Source: Acholeplasmatales bacterium
Lineage (GTDB): Bacteria > Bacillota_I > Bacilli_A > Acholeplasmatales > Anaeroplasmataceae
DNA length: 46,395 nucleotides
Assembly (NCBI GenBank): GCA_017542485.1
Contig: JAFXXC010000028.1
Span: 1-46,395 of the forward strand
Direction of reading: 5' to 3'
Shown: piece by piece, positions 34,940 through 41,729 of the stretch
Numbering within the stretch: the first letter of the stretch is position 1
Layout of the letters: each line of letters begins with the position of its first letter
Notes under the pieces: generated by a model
Database searches by the model: none
What the model was told of the DNA's origin: nothing
What the model saw: the letters and a program-made list of their open reading frames with translations, nothing else
Program-made: the position numbers and the translations under genes

Positions 34940-35677
34940 AGTTCTAATCGCTCCAGATTCGTTATTATCATATTGGGTAATAATATCGGAGCGTTTTTTT
35001 AATTCCATATCAGAATTCCTCATAGCGATTTTAATATCGCTTTTTTCAAACATATCATAATCAAATATAGAATCAGTAATACTAATAATTTTATCATTTG
35101 GATATTTATTTTTAATATAATAATATCCATCAGATTTACTTATATGTTTTTGATAAATAGTTATTAATTCTCTGTTTTTATCTTTTCCTAATGATTTATA
35201 TCCTAATGTTAATGAATGTATTTTTTTATAGAATGAATCAGTACATTCATTATCTATAGCAAAAGTAATAGAAGGTCTATCATCATGAATAATATTTTCT
35301 ATTTTTCTATCTCCTTTAGGATAAAATGCTTCTAAACGTTCTTGATATCTATATATAACAACATCATTTTCTGATTCAGAATATGCTGTATAAATATATC
35401 TATTATATAATTGAATTAAATAATTAATTATATTTTTAGGTATTCTTGATATGATCATTTCATTATCAATTAAACAGATATTAGAAGATAATGAAAAAAT
35501 ATTTATATTTAAATAATATTTATTTTTAAAATTTAATAATTCATTATATGAAGAACTTGATAATAAGAAAAAGTGATTATTATCACAAATTTCTTGTAAT
35601 TCATTGATATATTTATCATCAATTTCACCATTATCTTTTATTAAAGTGCCATCATAATCACATAAAATAGAATACAT
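34913..35677 (-). CDS. HAD-superfamily phosphatase (Cof-like)
   Basis: A 254-residue phosphatase. Motif I CDYDGTL at the N-terminus, motif II SSSS near residue 40, a cap domain with a Lys/Arg-rich patch, and the C-terminal ITDSIFDYDMFEKSDIKIAM (motif IV form D-S-x-x-D-Y-D) match Cof-type hydrolases of sugar phosphates or nucleotides. Here GD-x3-ND is written TDSIFDYD. A ggtgag site supports the ATG at 35677. The last 27 bases overlap the convergent MutS-like gene. Confidence 0.8.
   Translation of the reverse strand: MYSILCDYDGTLIKDNGEIDDKYINELQEICDNNHFFLLSSSSYNELLNFKNKYYLNINIFSLSSNICLIDNEMIISRIPKNIINYLIQLYNRYIYTAYSESENDVVIYRYQERLEAFYPKGDRKIENIIHDDRPSITFAIDNECTDSFYKKIHSLTLGYKSLGKDKNRELITIYQKHISKSDGYYYIKNKYPNDKIISITDSIFDYDMFEKSDIKIAMRNSDMELKKRSDIITQYDNNESGAIRTLYNICHLK
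34949..35000 (+). terminator. Terminator of the MutS-like gene, inside the opposing HAD gene
   Basis: A long imperfect hairpin: cgctcc (34949-34954) pairs with ggagcg (34988-34993), and inner gttattat pairs with ataataat-like sequence. Seven Ts follow. It lies within the last coding segment of the leftward HAD gene, so the same bases encode protein and a terminator on opposite strands. Confidence 0.75.
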
Positions 35678-35753
35678 TTCATCTCACCGATAAAATTATC
35701 TCACATTATAACAATAAATAAAATAAAAAATGATAAAAAAGATAAAATTTATG

Positions 35754-35781
35754 TTGACAAAAAAAAATTAAAATGTATAAT
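35754..35781 (+). promoter_or_regulatory. Promoter of tRNA-Lys
   Basis: TTGACA (35754-35759), 16-base spacer, TATAAT (35776-35781). A perfect inverted repeat agtcatta-tt-taatgact (35791-35808) lies at the expected transcription start and would form a 5' leader hairpin. Confidence 0.8.
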
Positions 35782-35822
35782 TAATATCGCAGTCATTATT
35801 TAATGACTTTAATCTTATACAT

Positions 35823-35898
35823 GGACCCTTAGCTCAGTTGGTAGAGCAACTGACTCTTAATCAGTGGGTCTGGAGTTCGAGTCTCCAAGGGTCCACCA
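35823..35898 (+). tRNA. tRNA-Lys (anticodon CUU)
   Basis: The cloverleaf is complete: acceptor GGACCCT/AGGGTCC, D-arm GCTC...GAGC, anticodon stem ACTGA/TCAGT around loop CTCTTAA (anticodon CTT), variable GGGTC, T-arm TGGAG/CTCCA with TTCGAGT, and encoded CCA after the discriminator A. A terminator follows at 35911. Fourteen bases spanning its 3' end (35894-35907) recur at 37524-37537 within a recombinase remnant. Confidence 0.97.
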
Positions 35899-35910
35899 GT
35901 TTTAGAAATC

Positions 35911-35935
35911 AAGGCAGAAAATGCCTTTTTTTTGT
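35911..35935 (+). terminator. Terminator after tRNA-Lys
   Basis: The stem aaggca/tgcctt with loop gaaaa is followed by a long T-run. Confidence 0.9.
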
Positions 35936-35946
35936 TTATATAGTAA

Positions 35947-35975
35947 TTGGGATTTGTCTAACATTATGATATAAT
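35947..35975 (+). promoter_or_regulatory. Possible promoter of the Fic gene
   Basis: TTGGGA (35947-35952), 17-base spacer, TATAAT (35970-35975). The -10 is good and the -35 is moderate. Confidence 0.5.
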
Positions 35976-35992
35976 AGATACATAGAGAGGAC

Positions 35993-36874
35993 ATGATTAA
36001 AATGGGTAAAATATCAATTAGATTTTATAATGATAAACCAGTAAGAGCTGTTTGGGATAACAATAGTAATTGTTGGTTTTTTAGTGTCCTTGATATCATT
36101 AGTGCTATTAGAAATGAAGACGATTATAGCAAAACACGTAATTATTGGAAATATTTAAAAAATAAATTTAAGAAGAATAATAGTGAGTTGGTTAGTGCCA
36201 CTATCCAACTGAAATTAGAAGCAAAAGATGGTAAAAAATATAACTCTGATACATTAAATACTGATGGAATAATAATGCTTGCAAAAGAGTTTCCATCTAA
36301 TCAAGGTTCGAAATTTTTGGATTGGTTTACAAATTCTGATAATACTATAGATGGAAAAAGTAAACAAAGGGCGTATGCTCTATTTGATAATGAATTACTT
36401 GATACATTTGAAGTTGGTACTATAAAAGGACTACAGCAAATTCATTCTTATTTATTTGCTGGTTTATTTGATTTCGCAGGCAAAGTAAGAACCAAAACCA
36501 TTTCAAAAGGTGGTTTTATGTTTGCTAATGGTGATTATCTTCCTACTATTTTGTCTGAAATTGAAAAGATGCCTGAAAACACATATGATGAAATAGTTAA
36601 AAAGTATATTGAAATGAATATTGCACATCCATTTTTGGAAGGAAATGGTAGATCAACAAGATTATGGCTTGACTTGATTTTTAAAAAGAATATTGGAAAA
36701 TGTGTCGATTGGTCAAAAATAGACAAAAAAGAGTATTTAAATGCAATGAAAGAAAGCGTTTTGTATCCAAATCATATAAATGAATTATTAAAAAATGCAT
36801 TAACTGATGAAGTAGATAATAGAGAAATATTTATGAAAGGTATTGATTATTCATATTATTACGAAGAAGAATAG
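35993..36874 (+). CDS. Bro-N-like domain fused to a Fic-domain AMP-transferase
   Basis: A 293-residue protein. The N-terminal third (ISIRFYNDKPVRAVWDNNSN, DIISAIRNEDDYSKTRNYW, MLAKEFPSNQGSKFLDWF) resembles a Bro-N/phage antirepressor domain. The rest is a Fic domain with target flap RTKTISKGGFMFANGDYLP and the catalytic motif HPFLEGNGRSTR (His212). The C-terminus ends IDYSYYYEEE, in which S287-x3-E291 fits the class III inhibitory helix motif (S/T-x3-E-G/N) with Glu in the last place. It probably adenylylates a target protein and may be a toxin or mobile-element gene. The start may instead be ATG 36002. It overlaps the convergent recombinase remnant. Confidence 0.8.
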   Translation: MIKMGKISIRFYNDKPVRAVWDNNSNCWFFSVLDIISAIRNEDDYSKTRNYWKYLKNKFKKNNSELVSATIQLKLEAKDGKKYNSDTLNTDGIIMLAKEFPSNQGSKFLDWFTNSDNTIDGKSKQRAYALFDNELLDTFEVGTIKGLQQIHSYLFAGLFDFAGKVRTKTISKGGFMFANGDYLPTILSEIEKMPENTYDEIVKKYIEMNIAHPFLEGNGRSTRLWLDLIFKKNIGKCVDWSKIDKKEYLNAMKESVLYPNHINELLKNALTDEVDNREIFMKGIDYSYYYEEE

Positions 36875-37620
36875 ATGGATTTAACATTAAAGTAGAAATA
36901 GTCTTTCATAACGACTAATTCGTATTTGAAATCTTTAGTTCCACCAGTTTGATTGAATACGAACTCTTGATAATTTAAGGGTTCGTTTTTTTGTTTGTCG
37001 GAGTTATTGCAGATGACGATTATATCATCGTCATCCGTAATAATAACTGCCTTTAAAAATACGCTAAATAAAAATCTAATACTAGAAGGATTATTATAAT
37101 CTAAATCTTTAAATCTATTTAGATACTTCATTACATCTTCAGGAGTAATAATAGATTCTTTCTTTAAATCCAAAATTGATAATTCAGTTTGGATTTTTTC
37201 TTTTCTATCAATTAAAGAAACCATAGCTTGTTGAGTAGTATTATTAAAAATACCCATCTCAATAGCTTTAGTATAATTAGATAATTTCTTTTCAATTTCT
37301 TTTAATTCTTTTGATAGAGTTTTTTCTTTAGTTGTATCTTTGAATTCTTTGTCTACAACTTCAGCAGTTTTAGTAGCTACCTCTTCAAAAAAAGAAGAGT
37401 CATTTAATCTTTCAATAATAGAATCATAAACATATTTTTCTAAGAATTCTTTTCTATAAGGTTTTCTATTACAATTATGTGTGTTCTTAATTTTCTTTGC
37501 ACACTTGTAATAGTAATAAGGAGCACCAGTTTTAGAAGTACCCTTTGCTACGACCTTCAAAGAACCACAACTACCACAATAAATTTACCAGATAAGAAGT
37601 AGGTAACATCGGCTTTTTCT
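36859..37620 (-). pseudogene. C-terminal remnant of a large serine recombinase
   Basis: On the minus strand the open frame below 37584 begins CGSCGSLKVVAKG and includes YYYYKCAKK and NTHNC, a four-cysteine zinc ribbon. It continues into the long coiled coil (EKTLSKELKEIEKKLSNYTK) and C-terminal strand region typical of large serine integrases. Upstream a different frame reads ADVTYFLSGK, the segment that normally precedes the zinc ribbon, so one base has been lost near 37585. The catalytic N-terminal domain is absent. It is the dead end of an integrase from a former mobile element next to tRNA-Lys. Its 3' end overlaps fic by 16 bases. Confidence 0.75.
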
Positions 37621-37696
37621 CTGCCGTTTTATATATTAAAATTTACGGTTTCTACAAATGAGGCGATTTAATGGTGCTAAAAATTTTGAAATACCG

Positions 37697-37733
37697 CAAA
37701 TCACTCCGACAAAATATCACAAATCACTCCGAC
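37697..37733. repeat. Two 14-bp direct repeats, 23-bp period
   Basis: caaatcactccgac occurs at 37697-37710 and again at 37720-37733. The motif is unlike the AT-rich surroundings. A related sequence (tgcaataactccgac on the minus strand, near 37005-37019) lies in the recombinase remnant. It could be an operator, recombinase site or element scar. Confidence 0.6.
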
Positions 37734-37752
37734 GTTTGTTGATTTTAGTAGA

Positions 37753-37782
37753 ATTCTACCAAAAAAACGGAAAATTCGTCAA
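37753..37782 (-). promoter_or_regulatory. Leftward promoter facing the recombinase remnant
   Basis: On the minus strand TTGACG (37782-37777), 18-base spacer and TAGAAT (37758-37753). The -10 lies inside the perfect palindrome GTAGAATTCTAC (37748-37759), which may be an operator. Confidence 0.5.
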
Positions 37783-38095
37783 CAATTTTCAAAAGTAAGT
37801 GTTACTAATTGTTATAGAATCATTATTATAATTAATATCAAATGCATAAAATGATGTTTTACCAGAACCAAAAAGATAATATCTTGTATCACTTATCCTT
37901 TCAATATTTATTAAACCATCACTGCATAAAATGATGATGTTATAAAACTATTAAAAAAATAAAAATGTTTTAATATGCTTATTTAAAAAAATAGTTTTGT
38001 TAGTTATGATTGATATAATAATATGATATAATAAAAAATTGAAAAGAAGTTTAAGTTTATTATTAATTAATTTATATATGTAATTTGGTGATGTT

Positions 38096-38188
38096 ATGGA
38101 AAAAACAAAATTTAAATTATATTTCATAATTGAATTATTATTGTTTATTGGATTACTTGTATTTCAGATAATATATATATATCATTAG
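38096..38188 (+). CDS. Small single-pass membrane peptide
   Basis: A 30-residue ORF beginning MEKTKFKLYFIIELLLFIGL with one hydrophobic helix and ending IYIYH. A ggtgatg ribosome site precedes it and the next gene starts 39 bases later. It may be real, but AT-rich sequence yields such ORFs by chance. Confidence 0.35.
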   Translation: MEKTKFKLYFIIELLLFIGLLVFQIIYIYH

Positions 38189-38227
38189 GAAATGCATTAT
38201 CTGATCATCACGGAAAGGAAATTAAAT

Positions 38228-38503
38228 ATGGAAAATATTTTATTTGTTATAAAAGAAAATAAAAAATCAAATATAGTTGGTATTCTTAAAACAAATTCAT
38301 CATTAAAATTCATTAAAGATTATCTTATGGATGGTAAAACAATTGATGATCTTTTAGATGTAATTAGTGTTGTAGATAATGATGCTAGTTATATGGAAAT
38401 TAATAAAATTACACCAAATAAAGTTGATTTAAAAGCTGCAGGATCTGCCAATGTTAATGTTATTTTTATAAATAAAAATAGAACAATTGATGACAAATTA
38501 TAA
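38228..38503 (+). CDS. Hypothetical small protein
   Basis: A 91-residue soluble protein, unrecognised, beginning MENILFVIKENKKSNIVGIL. It has a predicted strand-helix pattern and a Gly/Ala-Asn segment LKAAGSANVNVIFINKN. An aaagga site precedes the ATG at 38228; the upstream ATG at 38192 lacks one. It is followed after 24 bases by a membrane protein and may be co-transcribed. Confidence 0.5.
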   Translation: MENILFVIKENKKSNIVGILKTNSSLKFIKDYLMDGKTIDDLLDVISVVDNDASYMEINKITPNKVDLKAAGSANVNVIFINKNRTIDDKL

Positions 38504-38527
38504 TTTAAAAAGTAAGGATGATTATAT

Positions 38528-39139
38528 ATGGATAATTTAATCGATATAACATTTAAAAAGATATTAAAAATAGCAAGTACTTTATCTATTTTTAAAATAA
38601 TATTTTATTTAGTTGGTGGAATAATAATATTAGTATTAAATCAAAGAATAGAAGAATATATTTATCTAATTGTAGGTGCTGATTTAATAATAACTGCATT
38701 TTTGGAATTTATAGAAGAGATTGTAAAAAGAAAATATAAGAGAGTACATAATCATTTAGCGAGTTCTCTATTAAATATCATTATTGGTGTATTAATATTA
38801 ACAATATTCCATAATAATGTTTATAAAATAAGTGTAATGTGGGCTGTAGCTACTGTTGTTACATCTACAATTGAAATTAATGAAGGTTTACATGAGATTC
38901 ATGAGAGAAAGGCTTTTTCAATTATTAATTTGCTTTTTGCAATAACTGAGATTGTATTTTCAATATGGTTATTGATAGAGCCTGAAGAGAATAAAGAACA
39001 TTTCTTAACTCATGTTTATTTATTAGGTACAGGATTTGTTTTAGAGTCTGTAGAAAGTATATTTAAATTATTATATAATTTATTCAAATCAAAAAACAAA
39101 AATAAACAAATAGAAGAAAATAATAAAGCAAGTAAATAA
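38528..39139 (+). CDS. HdeD/DUF308-like membrane protein
   Basis: A 203-residue protein with about six hydrophobic helices, including IFKIIFYLVGGIIILVL, YLIVGADLIITAFLEFIEEI, LLNIIIGVLILTIFH and IINLLFAITEIVFSIWLLIE. The repeated two-helix pattern resembles the HdeD/DUF308 family. The C-terminal tail is polar and Lys/Asn-rich. Function unknown. A strong terminator follows. Confidence 0.55.
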   Translation: MDNLIDITFKKILKIASTLSIFKIIFYLVGGIIILVLNQRIEEYIYLIVGADLIITAFLEFIEEIVKRKYKRVHNHLASSLLNIIIGVLILTIFHNNVYKISVMWAVATVVTSTIEINEGLHEIHERKAFSIINLLFAITEIVFSIWLLIEPEENKEHFLTHVYLLGTGFVLESVESIFKLLYNLFKSKNKNKQIEENNKASK

Positions 39140-39144
39140 TATAA

Positions 39145-39182
39145 AATACCAGTGCTGGTAAAATGGAGCACTGGTATTTTTA
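39145..39182 (+). terminator. Rho-independent terminator
   Basis: A 12-bp perfect stem (aataccagtgct/agcactggtatt) with loop ggtaaaatgg is followed by Ts. Confidence 0.95.
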
Positions 39183-39261
39183 GTAAATGAGCATTTTTGT
39201 TGCAATTTGCAATTTTATATAATAAAATTAAAATGAAGTAATGTTAGGAAGAAGTGGTTTT

Positions 39262-41172
39262 ATGAATATAATGCTTCAAATAGCTGGTGTATTTGTAATG
39301 ATTGTTATTTTTATCTTTTATTTTAATGATAGAAAAGCTGCAGTTAAATCAAATAAATTATTCTTATATCAAAGTATATTTATATTCATATCATTATTCT
39401 TAGATATAACATCTATTGTATTGATTAACACTCCTGGATTATCTTATTCTATCTTTTCAGTATTATGTGGTAAATTGTATTTAATATCTGTACTTGGTAT
39501 AGTTTATTGTGGATTATATTATGTATTGTTAGATGTTAAATTCCCATCTACTTCAAAGATGTTAGTTACTAATTTTTCATTTTTAGGTGTAATATTAATT
39601 GGTGTTGTTTTAATATTAGTATTACCTCTTAATATAGTTTATGATCATAATGGATTAAATGATTATACTGAGGGCGCTCCTGTTATTATTACCTATATTG
39701 AAACTATTATATTTATGGGATTAACATTAGGTTTCGCTATTGGTAATAAGAAGAATATGTATAGAAAAAGATTTATTGGTGTATGTATATTCTTAAGTGT
39801 ATGGTTATTAGGAGCTGCAGTACAAGGATTAATTAATTATGTTTTTGCGGATTTAGGTGTTATTGTTTTATGTGTATCCTTCGCTGAAACTTTAGGTGCA
39901 TTGGTAATATATATCATGCTTGAAAATCCATCACTTAATTTAGATAGAGTAACAGGTGCTTTAAATCAAAGAGCATTTGAGGAATATTTAGATAGTTTTT
40001 ATGGTAAAAAGAATAGTATTGAATTATTAGTTATCGATTATGATAATGCGATAGCATCTTCAATAATGGGTAATAATGTATTTAGTAAAGCTGTTACAGA
40101 ATTATTAAGAGAATTTAATCCTGATAAGATATTTAAAAACGATAGAGATAATTTCATTATTATTAGAGATAATTTTAATGATGAAACATTAGCTGAGACT
40201 ATAGTTAATTTTAAAGAACATTTATATAGAAAGAATAATATTGTATCTGAAATACCATTTAAGGTAATTCAGTATAAGAATGTTAGATTATTTAATGGTA
40301 AGGCTGATTTATTAAAATCTATTGAATATATGATTGATAATTGTCATACTTTTGAAAATGAGATTACTGTTGTAAGTAAGGATGTTGCGGATACGATTCA
40401 TAAGAGATTTGAAATGGTAAAGAAATGTGATTTAGCATTTTCAAAGAAGAGAGTTGAAGTGTTCTTACAGCCTATTTATTCAAATAATGATTTAGTATTT
40501 ACATCTGCAGAAGCATTAGTAAGATTAAGGGATGAAGATGGTAAATTAATTTATCCTGGTGATTTTATTGAGGATATGGAGCATGATGGAAGAATTGTTG
40601 AATTATGTAAAATGGTATTTGATGATGTATGCAAATTTATATCAGAAAATAATATGGAAGAATTAGGACTTGAGTATATTGAAGTAAATTTATCTGCAGT
40701 TCAGTGTATGCAAGAAAATTTAGCAAAAAGTTATATTGATATTATGGAAAAATATAATATCAATCCTAAATATATTAATTTAGAGATTACTGAAACAGGA
40801 CAATCTACTAGATTGACATTACTTAAGAATATGGAAATATTAAAACAATATGGAGTATCATTCTCATTAGATGATTTTGGAACAGGTAATTCTAATTTGA
40901 ATTATGTTATTGAAATGCCAGTTAAGATTGTTAAATTTGATAAATCTATGGTTAATTCATATTTTGATAATAGAATCGCTTCATTTGTAATGAATTCAAC
41001 AATTGATATGATAAAAGGATTAGGTCATAAGATAGTATTTGAAGGAATTGAAAACCAAGATCAAATTAATCAAGTTAAGAATATGAAGGTTGATTATATT
41101 CAAGGATATTTCTATTCTAAACCTATTGATAAAGAATCATTTATTAAATTTATAAGAGAAAATAATTTATAA
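39262..41172 (+). CDS. Membrane sensor with degenerate GGDEF and intact EAL domain
   Basis: A 636-residue protein. The first 220 residues hold seven to eight hydrophobic helices, a membrane-sensor module. A weak GGDEF-like region follows (LDRVTGALNQRAFEEYLDSF) but the GGDEF motif itself is replaced (KNDRDNF). The C-terminal EAL domain has SAEALVR, EVNLSAVQ, NLEITETG, LDDFGTGNSNLN, KFDKSM, FEGIEN and DYIQGYFYSKP, so cyclic-di-GMP hydrolysis is likely. Its intact YIQGYF is the control for the TGA-interrupted gene at 10176. The ATG at 39262 is preferred because a purine-rich aagtgg site lies ahead; 39241 is the alternative. Confidence 0.85.
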   Translation: MNIMLQIAGVFVMIVIFIFYFNDRKAAVKSNKLFLYQSIFIFISLFLDITSIVLINTPGLSYSIFSVLCGKLYLISVLGIVYCGLYYVLLDVKFPSTSKMLVTNFSFLGVILIGVVLILVLPLNIVYDHNGLNDYTEGAPVIITYIETIIFMGLTLGFAIGNKKNMYRKRFIGVCIFLSVWLLGAAVQGLINYVFADLGVIVLCVSFAETLGALVIYIMLENPSLNLDRVTGALNQRAFEEYLDSFYGKKNSIELLVIDYDNAIASSIMGNNVFSKAVTELLREFNPDKIFKNDRDNFIIIRDNFNDETLAETIVNFKEHLYRKNNIVSEIPFKVIQYKNVRLFNGKADLLKSIEYMIDNCHTFENEITVVSKDVADTIHKRFEMVKKCDLAFSKKRVEVFLQPIYSNNDLVFTSAEALVRLRDEDGKLIYPGDFIEDMEHDGRIVELCKMVFDDVCKFISENNMEELGLEYIEVNLSAVQCMQENLAKSYIDIMEKYNINPKYINLEITETGQSTRLTLLKNMEILKQYGVSFSLDDFGTGNSNLNYVIEMPVKIVKFDKSMVNSYFDNRIASFVMNSTIDMIKGLGHKIVFEGIENQDQINQVKNMKVDYIQGYFYSKPIDKESFIKFIRENNL

Positions 41173-41179
41173 TAAATTT

Positions 41180-41214
41180 GGTATATAAGTAAAATTCTTA
41201 TATACCTTTTTTGT
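41180..41214 (+). terminator. Rho-independent terminator
   Basis: A perfect 10-bp stem (ggtatataag/cttatatacc) with loop taaaatt is followed by ttttttg. Confidence 0.93.
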
Positions 41215-41224
41215 TTGATTATAA

Positions 41225-41238
41225 TAAAAGCGTTTACA
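41225..41238 (+). promoter_or_regulatory. Candidate cre (CcpA) box
   Basis: TAAAAGCGTTTACA matches the catabolite-response consensus TGWAANCGNTNWCA at all but the second position. It overlaps the -35 of the pectinesterase operon, where CcpA binding would repress. Inference from consensus only. Confidence 0.6.
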
Positions 41239-41266
41239 TTAATATTTTATTAAGATATAATCTTAA
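41233..41266 (+). promoter_or_regulatory. Promoter of the pectinesterase operon with palindrome over the -10
   Basis: TTTACA (41233-41238), 17-base spacer and TATAAT (41256-41261). The perfect inverted repeat TTAAGAT-ata-ATCTTAA (41250-41266) covers the -10 and the expected start, as an operator would. Transcription starting near 41268 would exclude the ATG at 41266. Confidence 0.65.
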
Positions 41267-41280
41267 TGAGGTTTGCAAAA

Positions 41281-41562
41281 ATGAAGAATGTATTTTGGTT
41301 TATTTTGTTATTTTCCATTTTCATATTGGCAAGTTGTAATGATAGTGGTAATAAAGAAAGTACAAGTACTAATAATTCAACTACTGTAGTAAGTAGTAAA
41401 TCTACACCTACAGGGAATACTACAACAAGTAGTGAGAATAGTACAACAAGTACTAATACAGTAACGACTACTACAGTTACTACAACAAGTACAACATCTA
41501 CTAATGGTGGTAGTGTTACACCTGATGATGGAAGAACATGGAGTGAACCAGGATATTTTTAA
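41281..41562 (+). CDS. Ser/Thr-rich small lipoprotein
   Basis: A 93-residue lipoprotein: signal MKNVFWFILLFSIFILASC with lipobox LASC, then a mature chain that is almost only Ser, Thr, Asn, Val and Gly (about 60 residues of TTTS-type low complexity), ending PDDGRTWSEPGYF. Such linkers reach through the envelope and may be glycosylated. It is the first gene before the 50-residue peptide and the pectinesterase. The ATG at 41281 follows tgagg by 9 bases; the ATG at 41266 would lie before the expected transcript start. Function unknown. Confidence 0.7.
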   Translation: MKNVFWFILLFSIFILASCNDSGNKESTSTNNSTTVVSSKSTPTGNTTTSSENSTTSTNTVTTTTVTTTSTTSTNGGSVTPDDGRTWSEPGYF

Positions 41563-41576
41563 ATGGAGGATTGAAA

Positions 41577-41729
41577 ATGAAAAAGTATTTAAAGCCAGAA
41601 ATCGAAGAAGAAATCGTTGAAATTGAAGACATTGTTGCTACAAGTCCAGGATTAGATACACAAGATCAATCACCTATAATTGGTGATAGTAATGATCCAG
41701 ATTCTGAAGGATTTGGAGGTAGTAACTAA
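41577..41729 (+). CDS. 50-residue acidic peptide
   Basis: It reads MKKYLKPEIEEEIVEIEDIV, then ATSPGLDTQDQSPIIGDSND and a C-terminal PDSEGFGGSN. A basic start, an acidic beta-like middle and a Gly/Ser/Asp-rich end without Cys. A tggagg site precedes the ATG and its stop overlaps the pectinesterase start by one base (taatg), so the two are translationally coupled. Peptides of this shape (KPEIE...E-D-I...S) occur in gut bacteria near surface-protein genes, as far as I recall, with no known function. A modified-peptide precursor is one possibility, but no modifying enzyme is nearby. Confidence 0.65.
   Translation: MKKYLKPEIEEEIVEIEDIVATSPGLDTQDQSPIIGDSNDPDSEGFGGSN

Larger units (their letters stand above)
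37621..38095. other. Gene-free stretch with repeats and a leftward promoter
   Basis: No intact gene. It holds two 14-base direct repeats (caaatcactccgac at 37697-37710 and 37720-37733), a palindrome GTAGAATTCTAC (37748-37759), a leftward promoter (37753-37782) and another 14-base direct repeat (tgcataaaatgatg at 37843-37856 and 37923-37936). On the minus strand 37789-37925 has a start-less open frame reading ISDTRYYLFGSGKTSFYAFD up to a TGA, probably the tail of a deleted gene. Confidence 0.5.

Noticed and set aside
37697..37733. CRISPR-like repeats
   Set aside because: Only two 14-base copies with a 9-base gap, no further units and no cas genes.
41266..41268. ATG 41266 as start of the Ser/Thr-rich lipoprotein
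   Set aside because: It lies at or before the expected transcription start and its ribosome site is missing; ATG 41281 has tgagg 9 bases upstream.
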